Positions 56,019 to 64,000 of a stretch of 64,000 nucleotides of DNA are shown in pieces. The translations under genes were made by a program, and so were the position numbers. The notes under the pieces were generated by a model. It searched no databases. It was not told the DNA's origin and worked only from the letters and a program-made list of their open reading frames with translations. Source of the DNA: JABIBT01 sp964471565 (GTDB lineage: Archaea > Nanobdellota > Nanobdellia > SCGC-AAA011-G17 > PNOQ01); contig CAYYFK010000001.1 of NCBI GenBank assembly GCA_964471565.1, forward strand, positions 54,100-118,099, written 5' to 3'. Position 1 is the stretch's first letter. Each line of letters opens with the position of its first letter.

Positions 56019-58196
56019 ATGAAAATAAACTTTCAACCAAGATTGTATCAAGAAACCATCCTAGATAGCTGCATAAAAGATAACACATTAGTCGTATTGC
56101 CCACTGGTATGGGAAAAACCAAAATAGGAATATTGGCCACAATTAATAGATTAAAGGGATACCCTAATTCAAAAATTCTTTTCCTAACACCAACAAAACC
56201 ATTAGCCAACCAAATATACAATGAATTTAAGCAAGAAACAGATATCAAAGAAATAAATCTTTTCACTGGAACAGTTCAACCAAAAAAAAGAGCAGAACTC
56301 TGGAAACAATCTAAAATAATAATTTCAACACCACAAACCATAGAAAATGACATAATCAATAACTCAATAAATTATTCAGACGTTTCATTATTAATTTTTG
56401 ACGAAGCACATAGAGCCCAAAAGGATTATTCATACACATGGATAGCTAAACAATATCATAAAAACTCAAAAGTAGAAAGAATAATTGGTTTAACTGCTTC
56501 TCCAGGATCAGATAACGAAACGATCTCGGAAATAATAAAAAATCTTTATATAAAAAATATAGAGGTAAGAACAGACCAAGACCCAGATGTTAAACAGTAT
56601 ATTCAAGATATAGATATAGACTGGGTAAAAGTTGATTTTCCAGATGATCTCGAAGAAATAAAGAAATTTTTGGACGATGCACTAAAATCTAAATTGACCT
56701 CTTTATCGGAACTTGGATATTTAAAAACTAAGAATATTTCAAAAAAAGAATTACTTAGAATACAGGCTTCAATACAAGGAAGGATAGCAACCGGAGAAAA
56801 AGATTTTCAGATGTTTAGAGCAATTTCGGTATGTGCTGAAGCAATAAAAGTTAATCATGCCATTGAAATGTTAGAAACTCAAGGGGTTTCTTCTTTGAAT
56901 AAGTATTTAGAATCAATTTTCAAAGATACAAAGGTTCAAAGTAAGGCAGTAAAAAATCTTATAATTGACCTAAATGTAAAATCCGCATATATAAAAGCAA
57001 AAAATTCAAAAGCACAACATCCAAAATTAATCAAACTAAAAGAAATAATAACCAAAGAAATAGACAAAAATAAAAATTCTAAAATAATTATTTTTAATCA
57101 ATATAGAGATTCTGCACAAGAATTAGAAAAAGAATTAAATAAAAATAAAGATATAAATGCAAAATTATTTGTTGGGCAAGCTAAAAAAAATGGAACAGGA
57201 TTAACACAAAAAGAACAAATAAAAATAATAAGAGATTTTGAATCAAGTATTCATAATTGTATCATTTCAACTTCTATTGGTGAAGAGGGATTAGATATTC
57301 CAAAAGTAGATATGGTAATCTTTTACGAACCTATTCCTTCTGCAATAAGAACAATACAAAGAAGAGGGAGAACTGCGAGACATAAAGAAGGAAAAGTAAT
57401 TGTATTAATGACAAAAAATACAAGAGACGAAGTATACCATTGGGTTTCAGTAAATAAAGAAAAAAGAATGCATAGATTGCTAAAGGGATTAAAACAAAAC
57501 ATAAAACCAATAAAAGAAAAAACTCTAAATGAGTATATTGAAGAAGAAAAATTAAAAGTGTTGGTAGATGTAAGAGAAAAAGGGTCAAATTTATCAAAAA
57601 AACTAGTAGAACTTGGTATGGATGTAAAAATAAAAACATTAACTAGCGCAGATATAATTGTTTCAGACAAAATAGGAATAGAGAGAAAAACAGTTCCAGA
57701 CTTCGTAAACTCCATCATAGATAAAAGAATTTTCACACAATTAAAGGATTTAAAAAATAATTTTGAGAATCCATTAATTATTCTAGAAGGAGGAGAAGAC
57801 ATTTATTCAGTAAGAAACATTCATCCAAATGCAATAAGGGGAATGTTAGCTACAATTGTCTCCTCCTTTAAAATACCTATTTTGAGAACAAAAGATTCTC
57901 AAGATACTTCAGAACTAATAAAGGCAATAGCTAAAAGAGAGCAAATAAGAGGAGAAAAAGACATACAGATTAGAACAGATAAGGTACCAATGACTACAAA
58001 AGAACAGCAAGAATTTATAGTGGGCTCTTTTCCAAGTATAGGACCATCTCTAGCCAAATCTTTATTAAGAAAGTTTAAAACAGTAAAAAAAATAGTAAAC
58101 TCTTCAACAAAAGAATTAGAAAAAATAGAAAAAATTGGTCCAAAAAAATCAAAAGACATTCAAAATATTCTAGATGAAATTTATCCAGAAGATTAA
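56019..58196 (+). CDS. hef: Hef (FANCM/XPF-type) helicase-nuclease
   Basis: This 725-residue fusion has a superfamily 2 helicase (Walker A PTGMGKT 28-34, DEAH 128-131, GLTASPG, GEEGLDIPKVDMVI and QRRGRTAR). The ERCC4-type nuclease follows (VLVDVREKG near 513, IGIERKTVPDFV near 552) and a C-terminal tandem HhH (SFPSIGPSLAKSLL, IEKIGPKKS). It unwinds and cuts stalled-fork and branched DNA with PCNA. Both domains are intact. It ends overlapping the convergent M64-like gene by 4 bases. Confidence 0.93.
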   Translation: MKINFQPRLYQETILDSCIKDNTLVVLPTGMGKTKIGILATINRLKGYPNSKILFLTPTKPLANQIYNEFKQETDIKEINLFTGTVQPKKRAELWKQSKIIISTPQTIENDIINNSINYSDVSLLIFDEAHRAQKDYSYTWIAKQYHKNSKVERIIGLTASPGSDNETISEIIKNLYIKNIEVRTDQDPDVKQYIQDIDIDWVKVDFPDDLEEIKKFLDDALKSKLTSLSELGYLKTKNISKKELLRIQASIQGRIATGEKDFQMFRAISVCAEAIKVNHAIEMLETQGVSSLNKYLESIFKDTKVQSKAVKNLIIDLNVKSAYIKAKNSKAQHPKLIKLKEIITKEIDKNKNSKIIIFNQYRDSAQELEKELNKNKDINAKLFVGQAKKNGTGLTQKEQIKIIRDFESSIHNCIISTSIGEEGLDIPKVDMVIFYEPIPSAIRTIQRRGRTARHKEGKVIVLMTKNTRDEVYHWVSVNKEKRMHRLLKGLKQNIKPIKEKTLNEYIEEEKLKVLVDVREKGSNLSKKLVELGMDVKIKTLTSADIIVSDKIGIERKTVPDFVNSIIDKRIFTQLKDLKNNFENPLIILEGGEDIYSVRNIHPNAIRGMLATIVSSFKIPILRTKDSQDTSELIKAIAKREQIRGEKDIQIRTDKVPMTTKEQQEFIVGSFPSIGPSLAKSLLRKFKTVKKIVNSSTKELEKIEKIGPKKSKDIQNILDEIYPED

Positions 58197-59401
58197 CCTA
58201 TCTCAACTACCTTTGAGTATCCGCTCCACCCAGAAAATTCTTCTTCCTGTAAAGAATAAAAATCTTTAATCACGTTATCCTCAACTAAAACAATTTTATC
58301 ATCTTTCTCATCTACAGGAACTGCAACAATAAATTCGTATTCCTTGAATTCCATTGATCCAGAATCCACATAGTCTTTAAACAAAATAGGCTGCTTTGAA
58401 ATACTAACACTATACTTTCCATGATTTATTTTTAAAGTAGAATCGATTAATTTAGAGTTAGTTGAATAACCAAAGGTTGGACTCATTTGAACATCTTCTA
58501 TTTCACAATTTCCATCTACATCACAATTTCCAGAAACAACATAAATCTCTTCAGGAGGCTCTTTAGGAGTTCCATCTTCTTCAATATTACCAAAAGTAGC
58601 TTTAGTTTTTTCTAAAATAAATTTTTCAATGTACCATTCATTGTAAGGTCCAAATCTATCACTTTTCCAATAATTACTCATAATACCATAAAATACGGAT
58701 CTTGAATTTTTCTCATTTACACAACCAACATGGCATTCAGATTCATCTACGCTTGAAAATTTAGGGCAGGTAGAATATTCAGAATCACAATTAGGAGCGT
58801 CCCAATTTATTCTGCCACCATAAACATATTCATCTGCAAAGTCTGGACCTATATGCCCCCATTCATGTGTTAAAACTAATGGATCATCTACAGAATTAAG
58901 TGAAACGAGATTATGCCAAGCGGAAGATCTTAAATGCTTAAAAAAATTATTTACTTTGTCTCTGCTAACTAAAACAACATTCATATCTTGTCCTGGGCAC
59001 ATAATAGCACTTTTTTGGACTATCTTTGGATCACAAACAACCGCATCATCATATTTACATCCATAATCTTCAAAATCTTCAACTCTAAAAAAATTAAATC
59101 TATCTTTATATTTATTATGTGGTACCACGTTTAAAAAACTCAACATAAATTTTTCACTATCCATTCTAAACTGGTCAAGGTCTTTATATTCTGTACCTAA
59201 AAAAACAATATTTATACTATTATCATAATCTCCCCTATCTTGCATAACAACACACCCAGTAGTTGGTTCAGATGTAAATCTCACATTCTCATCAGGACCA
59301 AAGAATAAAAATCCCAGGCTAATGAAAACAATTACAATAAAAACAGCAAGTGGCCACCATCTAGAACCCTTGCTTCCCTCAATCTTTCTATCATCTGGCA
59401 T
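58193..59401 (-). CDS. Membrane-anchored M64-like metallopeptidase
   Basis: A cytoplasmic head (MPDDRKIEGSKGSRWW) and one membrane helix (16-34) precede the exported region. The zinc site is THEWGHIGPDFADEYV (H179, E180, H183, D190, E191). Domain features NIVFLGTEYKDLDQF match M64 peptidases. Cysteine-containing DCDSEYSTCP and CHVGC follow, and a C-terminal beta domain. It may process envelope proteins. It is signal-anchored, not released. Confidence 0.72.
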   Translation of the reverse strand: MPDDRKIEGSKGSRWWPLAVFIVIVFISLGFLFFGPDENVRFTSEPTTGCVVMQDRGDYDNSINIVFLGTEYKDLDQFRMDSEKFMLSFLNVVPHNKYKDRFNFFRVEDFEDYGCKYDDAVVCDPKIVQKSAIMCPGQDMNVVLVSRDKVNNFFKHLRSSAWHNLVSLNSVDDPLVLTHEWGHIGPDFADEYVYGGRINWDAPNCDSEYSTCPKFSSVDESECHVGCVNEKNSRSVFYGIMSNYWKSDRFGPYNEWYIEKFILEKTKATFGNIEEDGTPKEPPEEIYVVSGNCDVDGNCEIEDVQMSPTFGYSTNSKLIDSTLKINHGKYSVSISKQPILFKDYVDSGSMEFKEYEFIVAVPVDEKDDKIVLVEDNVIKDFYSLQEEEFSGWSGYSKVVEIG

Positions 59402-59433
59402 ATTTTAATAATAAATAACTTTATTAATAAAAC

Positions 59434-59970
59434 TTATGTTTCAAATATTTTAATTGTCTTGTAAATGTGAGTTCCTTTTGTTGGTATACTCTCAATTAAT
59501 TTAAAATTCTCAACAATAAATTCTCTATCAAAAAATTTGAATGATTTTATCTTTTCAACAAATTCTTTTCTTTTCTTAATATTTTTTACTCTTCCTAAAG
59601 TAAGATGCAATACAAATCTCTGACTTGTAGGAAAAATATCTAAAAGTTCTTCATCTATTTTTCTATGTAATTCTAAAATTTTATCAGAATCAAAAAAAGT
59701 CAATCTTATTACACCAGGAATTTCTTTGTAAGAGAAAAAACCTATTTCTTTAAACTTTAATTTGTCAGGTTTAAATTTTATATTAGATAATCTTTTTTTT
59801 ATCTCATTTGCTTTGGATTTATCCACAGCTCCAAGAAATTTCAAAGTTATATGTAGATTTTTCTTAGAAACCCATTTAATTTTAGCTAAATTTGAAGGAA
59901 TATATTTTTGAATATTATATAAATTATCTTTGACCTCTCCAGGAAGATCTAAAGATATAAACAACCTCAT
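59434..59970 (-). CDS. thpR: RNA 2',3'-cyclic phosphodiesterase (ThpR/LigT, 2H family)
   Basis: The 178-residue protein MRLFISLDLPGEVKDNL has the two HxT motifs of the 2H superfamily: NLHITLKFLG (H40, T42) and VLHLTLGRVK. It opens 2',3'-cyclic phosphate RNA ends and may join tRNA halves. ATG 59970 overlaps the stop of the 33-residue gene by 4 bases, so it is preferred over an upstream start at 60015. Confidence 0.88.
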   Translation of the reverse strand: MRLFISLDLPGEVKDNLYNIQKYIPSNLAKIKWVSKKNLHITLKFLGAVDKSKANEIKKRLSNIKFKPDKLKFKEIGFFSYKEIPGVIRLTFFDSDKILELHRKIDEELLDIFPTSQRFVLHLTLGRVKNIKKRKEFVEKIKSFKFFDREFIVENFKLIESIPTKGTHIYKTIKIFET

Positions 59971-60068
59971 TTTTTCATTTTTTCTTTTAATTTTCTCTCT
60001 CCAAAAAAAATCCAATATAATACAAATAAACTAATTAAAGATAAGATGAATACTAACATATCGCCCAT
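59967..60068 (-). CDS. Very small single-pass membrane protein (33 aa)
   Basis: The frame MGDMLVFILSLISLFVLYW continues to IFFGERKLKEKMKK, one membrane helix and a basic tail. It starts 1 base after the PAN-type ATPase stop codon and its own stop overlaps the thpR start as ATGA. Conserved coupling at both ends argues that it is expressed. The role is unknown; a membrane tether for the ATPase or the RNA enzyme is one idea. Confidence 0.55.
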   Translation of the reverse strand: MGDMLVFILSLISLFVLYWIFFGERKLKEKMKK

Positions 60069-60069
60069 T

Positions 60070-61185
60070 TTAACCAAACATATTTTTATACCTGCCATCC
60101 TCCTCTTGGCTTTTTATCTTTTTGATTGCTTTAAGAAAATCTGGTTGACTCACTTTCAATCTTTTATTCCTTATAGCAAAATATCCTGCTTCTGTACAAA
60201 CCGATCTTATTTCAGCTCCAGAAAGATTATCCGTTATAGAGGACAAATGTTCTAAGTCTACATTATCCAGCCCCATCTCACCAGTATGAATTCTAAAAAT
60301 TTCCTTTCTTTCTTCTAATTGAGGATAAGGAATTTCAATCAACCTGTCTAATCTTCCTGGGCGAACTATAGCTTGGTCTAAAATATCTACCCTATTTGTA
60401 GCTCCTATAATTTTGACGTCATCCAAATGATTAAATCCATCTATTTCACTTAATAATTGCATAAATGTTCTTTGAACTTCTCTCTCTCCAGATGTTCCAA
60501 CATCAACTCTTTCTGAAGCAATTGAGTCTAATTCATCTATAAATATAATTGAAGGTGCCTTCTCTCTAGCAAGCTTAAATATTTCTTTAACTAATTTTGC
60601 TCCCTCTCCAATAAATTTTTGAACAAGTTCAGACCCAACAATTTCAATAAAAGTAGAGTTAGTACTCGCAGCAACTGCTCTTGCCAAAAGTGTTTTTCCA
60701 GTTCCACTTGGTCCATAAAGCAAAATGCCTTTTGGAGGTAAAATTCCTACTCTCTTAAATAATTCGGGCTTTTTTAAAGGTAATTCAATAACTTCTTTTA
60801 TTTCTCTAACTTGATTTTTCAATCCACCAATTTTTTCCCAACCAACATCTGGTCTATCGACAATTAAAAAATCCTCAACTTCATGAGTTTTAGATTTTCC
60901 CATTTTATCCACCAAAACTAACGATTTCTGTTCAGCAAGAACTCTGTCTCCCTGAGTTACTTTTCCAATAAGCAAAGGAGAGACATTTACAAAAAAATGG
61001 CTTCCATTTGGCAATCTAACTATGGCTTTTTTGTCAACAACTTTCAAAACATCACAAACTAATAAAGGGGGTTCTTTCATCATGTCTAGTTCTCTCTTTA
61101 ACTGAGAGACCATATCTCTTAATTTCTTATTATCCTCAGAAAGATAACTAGTCACATCACCCTCTTTTTTCCTGATTGATATCAT
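60070..61185 (-). CDS. pan: Proteasome-activating nucleotidase-type AAA ATPase (PAN)
   Basis: An N-terminal coiled coil (18-37) and OB domain (CDVLKVVDKKAIVRLPNG) precede the AAA core. Walker A is GPSGTGKT (158-165), pore loop KFIGEGA (190-196), Walker B IIFIDELD (213-220) and the arginine finger region RPGRLDRL. The C-terminus YKNMFG is a possible HbYX-like end with Phe in place of Tyr. It unfolds substrates for the 20S proteasome. No proteasome gene lies in the window. Confidence 0.88.
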   Translation of the reverse strand: MISIRKKEGDVTSYLSEDNKKLRDMVSQLKRELDMMKEPPLLVCDVLKVVDKKAIVRLPNGSHFFVNVSPLLIGKVTQGDRVLAEQKSLVLVDKMGKSKTHEVEDFLIVDRPDVGWEKIGGLKNQVREIKEVIELPLKKPELFKRVGILPPKGILLYGPSGTGKTLLARAVAASTNSTFIEIVGSELVQKFIGEGAKLVKEIFKLAREKAPSIIFIDELDSIASERVDVGTSGEREVQRTFMQLLSEIDGFNHLDDVKIIGATNRVDILDQAIVRPGRLDRLIEIPYPQLEERKEIFRIHTGEMGLDNVDLEHLSSITDNLSGAEIRSVCTEAGYFAIRNKRLKVSQPDFLKAIKKIKSQEEDGRYKNMFG

Positions 61186-61273
61186 AAGTTAAAATGGAAA
61201 ATTGTATTTAATATATAAACATTCCTCTTTTAGAAAGGAAAATTTATTAAATAAAAAATAAAAATCTAAATTC

Positions 61274-62182
61274 ATGGAAAATATGTTAGAAAATTACTTT
61301 TTAACAGGCGTAGGATACATGCTTGCAATTATATTGCTAATATTATTATCTCCAATTATTCTTTACAAATTCATAAAAACAAAAATAGAAGATAAAAATT
61401 ACAAAAAGACAAAAAAAATAATAAAAGGAGCAGAACCCTTTTTTCATAAAAGGGGAAAGATCGGAGCATTGTTGGTTCATGGATTTACCAGTACTCCTAA
61501 TGAAGTGGGGTTCCTAGGAGATTTTTTAGAAAAAAAAAATATAACTGTATATGCCCCATTACTACCTGGACACGGAACTTCCCCAGATGATTTGATAAGA
61601 ACCTCTCCATCAGATTGGATAGAGAGCGCAGAAAATGCATATAAAGAACTTAAAAAGTATTGTGATGAAATTTTCATTATGGGAAATTCTGTTGGGGGGA
61701 ATATTGCCATAATTCTGGAGCAGAAATATAACCCAACTGGTCTTGTTTTATTAGGAACTCCGATTTCCTTCAGAAATGAAAGAATAGTCAAAATACTTAT
61801 GCCATCAATACCAATAATAAAATACATAAAAAAATATTATACAAAAAGATATTTAGATGATTATCCCTTAATCAAAAAAATAAAAATTCATTATTCTAGT
61901 GGACCTATAGGAAAAATAAGAGATGCATATAAACTAACTAAAAAAACATACAAACTACTAAACAAAGTAAAAACTCCTACTCTTGTAATGCAATCCGAAA
62001 CAGATTATCAATTTGAAAAGAAAAACTCAAAAAAAATATATAAGAGACTTGGTTCTGAATTAAAAGAATTACATTTCATAAAAGATTCTTATCATGTATT
62101 TATAATGGATAAAAACAAAGAAGAGGCTTTTAAACATATTTACAAATTTATCCAAGACGTTCTAAAAAAGAAAAGTATATAA
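61274..62182 (+). CDS. Membrane-anchored alpha/beta hydrolase (esterase/lipase)
   Basis: One N-terminal membrane helix (11-30) precedes an alpha/beta hydrolase. The oxyanion segment is LLVHGFTST (67-75). The nucleophile is S139 in GNSVGG. The catalytic acid and His are probably in SETDYQF and DSYHVFIMD near the end. Close relatives are the Est30/monoacylglycerol lipase type. The catalytic face is probably cytoplasmic if the basic loop 33-50 follows the helix inward. ATG 61274 is about 25 bases after a TTATTAAATAAA box. Confidence 0.83.
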   Translation: MENMLENYFLTGVGYMLAIILLILLSPIILYKFIKTKIEDKNYKKTKKIIKGAEPFFHKRGKIGALLVHGFTSTPNEVGFLGDFLEKKNITVYAPLLPGHGTSPDDLIRTSPSDWIESAENAYKELKKYCDEIFIMGNSVGGNIAIILEQKYNPTGLVLLGTPISFRNERIVKILMPSIPIIKYIKKYYTKRYLDDYPLIKKIKIHYSSGPIGKIRDAYKLTKKTYKLLNKVKTPTLVMQSETDYQFEKKNSKKIYKRLGSELKELHFIKDSYHVFIMDKNKEEAFKHIYKFIQDVLKKKSI

Positions 62183-62207
62183 CACACACTTATTTCCCTC
62201 TTCTCCA

Positions 62208-62558
62208 ATGGATGAGAATACATTATTGAAATGTTCACTGCTATTTTGTATTCTAGGGATTCTAGCAATATTATTTATTTCAGAAACTAGCTCAATAAGT
62301 TTGTCAAAGGTTTCAGACATTACAAAAGAAAATCTAGAAGAAAAAGTAAGGGTAGAAGGCTATATAAAAACAATTGGGGATTCTCCAGGATTAATAATTC
62401 TAAATTTAGAAGATGATAATGGAACAATTACGGTAATGTTATTCAAAAATGAAGAAGAGATTGCCCTAGAAAAAAACCAAAAGGTAGAGATAATTGGAGT
62501 ACTAACAGAATACAAAGGCCAGCTAGAAATAATAGCTGATCAAATAAAAGTGATTTAA
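62208..62558 (+). CDS. Membrane-anchored OB-fold protein
   Basis: The 116-residue protein has an N-terminal helix (8-27) and an OB-fold with VRVEGYIKTIGDSPGLIIL, NGTITVMLF and VEIIGVLTEYKGQLEII, like tRNA_anti-type nucleic acid domains. It could bind DNA or nucleotides outside or at the membrane. It is followed by the permease gene after 1 base and lies after the hydrolase, forming one unit. Confidence 0.7.
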   Translation: MDENTLLKCSLLFCILGILAILFISETSSISLSKVSDITKENLEEKVRVEGYIKTIGDSPGLIILNLEDDNGTITVMLFKNEEEIALEKNQKVEIIGVLTEYKGQLEIIADQIKVI

Positions 62559-62559
62559 T

Positions 62560-63765
62560 ATGTTTATAGAAATAATTATAGCAATTCTTTTTGGGTGCCT
62601 TTTTGGAATTTTCACAGGACTGATTCCGGGAGTTCACATAAATCTTATCTCTCTAATAGTTTTAAGTTTGGCTGGTTATTTACTTAACATTACAACCCCA
62701 ATTATAATTGCTGTATTTATTATATCCATGTCTATAACTCATAGTTTCCTAGACACAATCCCTTCAATCTTTTTAGGAGCTCCAGAAGCAGACACTGCTC
62801 TCTCAGTTTTGCCAGGTCATAAAATGCTTTTAGAGGGGCGAGGATATGAGGCAGTAATGTTAACTTTAATTGGTAGCTTTTTTGCATTAATTTTAACAAT
62901 AATTTTGGCATTTCCAATTGGAAAGATTATAGAATTTATTTATCCATTTTTACAGCAAATAATGTCATTTATATTAATCTTTGCTTCTTCTTTTTTAATA
63001 TTTAGAGAGAAAAAATCTAGACTTTGGGCACTTACTCTCTTTTTCCTATCAGGAGTTCTTGGCATAGCAACATTAAATCTTCCAAACTTAAAAAATCCAC
63101 TATTTCCTTTATTATCTGGATTGTTTGGAACAAGCACTTTAATAATTAGTCTTTCAGATAAAACTAAAATTCCTCTACAAAAAATTACTTTTCCAAAAAT
63201 AAAAAAATCGGAGTTAACAAAAACAATGGGCTCTTCATTAGTTGCAGGAAGCCTTTGTTCTTTTCTCCCAGGGTTGGGTCCCGCACAAGCAGCAATAATC
63301 GGTTCTGAATTTTACAAAAAAATAACAAATGAGGGTTTCTTAGTATTGATAGGAGGATTAAACACAATAAATATGGTTTTAAGTTTAATCGCATTATTTC
63401 TATTAGACAAAGCAAGAAATGGAGCAATAGTGACTATATCAAAAATAGTTGAATCAGTAACCTTACAAGATTTGTTATTATTTTTTGCAGTCTCACTAGT
63501 TGCAGGGAGCATAGCAGTTTTTCTAACAATAAAAATAACTAAAATATTTTCAAAAATATTATCAAAAGTGAATTACAAGAAGCTAATTATTTCTATAATA
63601 TTATTAATAGGGATAATGGTATTCTTTTTATCCAGTAATTTTATGGGTTTGTTGATTTTAATAGTTTCAACATCATTAGGAATTTTACCTGCCAAATTAG
63701 GAATAGGAAGAAATCATTTAATGGGGTGTTTACTTCTTCCTGTCATTTTATACTTTTTATTATAA
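62560..63765 (+). CDS. DUF112/TctA-like permease (COG1784)
   Basis: The 401-residue polytopic protein (about 10-11 helices) has GLIPGVHINLI near residue 21, a LDTIPSIFLGAPEAD loop and a second LPGLGPAQAAIIG motif, an internal repeat of the TctA fold. It matches archaeal COG1784 proteins. Transport of a carboxylate is known for bacterial TctA, but archaeal members lack the TctB/TctC partners and their substrate is unknown. It lies 1 base after the OB-fold gene, an arrangement also recalled in other archaea. Confidence 0.75.
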   Translation: MFIEIIIAILFGCLFGIFTGLIPGVHINLISLIVLSLAGYLLNITTPIIIAVFIISMSITHSFLDTIPSIFLGAPEADTALSVLPGHKMLLEGRGYEAVMLTLIGSFFALILTIILAFPIGKIIEFIYPFLQQIMSFILIFASSFLIFREKKSRLWALTLFFLSGVLGIATLNLPNLKNPLFPLLSGLFGTSTLIISLSDKTKIPLQKITFPKIKKSELTKTMGSSLVAGSLCSFLPGLGPAQAAIIGSEFYKKITNEGFLVLIGGLNTINMVLSLIALFLLDKARNGAIVTISKIVESVTLQDLLLFFAVSLVAGSIAVFLTIKITKIFSKILSKVNYKKLIISIILLIGIMVFFLSSNFMGLLILIVSTSLGILPAKLGIGRNHLMGCLLLPVILYFLL

Positions 63766-63804
63766 ATACAAAAAACTTAAAAAAAGAAAGATACGTAAAT
63801 AACT

Positions 63805-64000
63805 ATGAAAAAAATATTGATTCTCCTAATATTAACAACAATCTTACTTAGTGGGTGCGGTAACGATGATTCCGATATAGAAATACAAGATTTAGGAAAT
63901 GAAAATGATACAATAAATTTAAACAATACTGAAGGAACAAATCAAACAAACAGCACTACAACAGAAACAAATCAAACAGGTGTAAATGAAACTAATACAA
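63805..64000 (+). CDS. Lipoprotein, truncated by the window end
   Basis: The signal peptide MKKILILLILTTILLSGCGN has a perfect lipobox (LSGC, Cys18). It is followed by an Asn/Thr/Glu-rich linker with many N-x-T sequons that runs off the window. Thus the protein is probably lipid-anchored and heavily glycosylated; the functional domain lies outside this sequence. Confidence 0.65.
   Translation, partial: MKKILILLILTTILLSGCGNDDSDIEIQDLGNENDTINLNNTEGTNQTNSTTTETNQTGVNETNT

Noticed and set aside
57323..57802. Minus-strand frame of 159 codons inside hef
   Set aside because: It is antisense to conserved helicase and nuclease motifs and has no start context.

Overview
The window is dense, AT-rich archaeal DNA. 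It carries RadA, an RPA-type ssDNA-binding protein, a Hef helicase-nuclease, Hjc, a GINS subunit, eL42, eS27, aIF2-alpha, aEF1-beta, Nop10, an EndA-type tRNA splicing endonuclease, a PAN-type ATPase and archaeal pilus genes. TATA boxes lie about 25 nt ahead of many ATGs (leaderless genes), and GGAGG-type Shine-Dalgarno sites appear elsewhere. The small proteins, the many secreted proteins beginning with (M)xKRG and several lineage-style hypotheticals fit a DPANN archaeon of the Woesearchaeota/Pacearchaeota kind. That placement is inference; no rRNA gene is present. I see no tRNA, rRNA, CRISPR array or insertion sequence. No gap without a gene exceeds about 120 bases.

Layout. 1-2.9 kb: a histone-fold protein, a small Cys-rich membrane peptide, Hjc, a lamin-tail surface protein and a hypothetical. 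2.9-7.3 kb: exported or lipid-anchored proteins plus a kinase-like protein. 7.3-9.3 kb: a solo Cas4-like nuclease and a Trm11-like tRNA methyltransferase. 9.3-24 kb: a cell-surface block with a DUF2341/beta-propeller protein, a 2514-residue beta-helix/LamG protein, two paralogous Ig-fold membrane proteins and short pilin-sized surface proteins. 24-30.3 kb: RNA processing (EndA, RNase Z) and a replication/translation operon (GINS, eL42, eS27, aIF2-alpha, Nop10), then a uracil-DNA glycosylase. 30.3-34.7 kb: lipoproteins and membrane-anchored Ig-like proteins. 34.7-41.7 kb: HEXXH protein, prepilin peptidase, EF1-beta, thymidine kinase, the radA operon headed by a homing-type nuclease, a YdjM-like membrane protein, a frameshifted gene and RPA.

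41.7-53.9 kb is the most distinctive part. It holds a type IV pilus-like locus with a secretion ATPase, a double GspF/TadC membrane protein and eleven short membrane-anchored proteins, most with a class III (pilin-type) N-terminus. Three of these (39, 51 and 48 aa) are so short that they are easily missed. A coiled-coil gene pair diverges from the ATPase, and three tandem paralogous four-helix membrane proteins follow. The A24 prepilin peptidase at 35.2 kb is the likely processing enzyme.

53.9-64 kb: PRC-barrel, TraB-like, a degenerate S2P-like protein, Hef, an M64-like peptidase, a PAN - 33-aa peptide - ThpR operon, an alpha/beta hydrolase, a membrane-anchored OB-fold protein, a DUF112/TctA-like permease and a truncated lipoprotein.

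Reading the parts together, a minimal cell appears to spend much of this segment on surface attachment (pili, giant adhesin, chaperone-like partners, secreted hydrolase-like proteins) beside a compact set of repair and RNA-processing genes.
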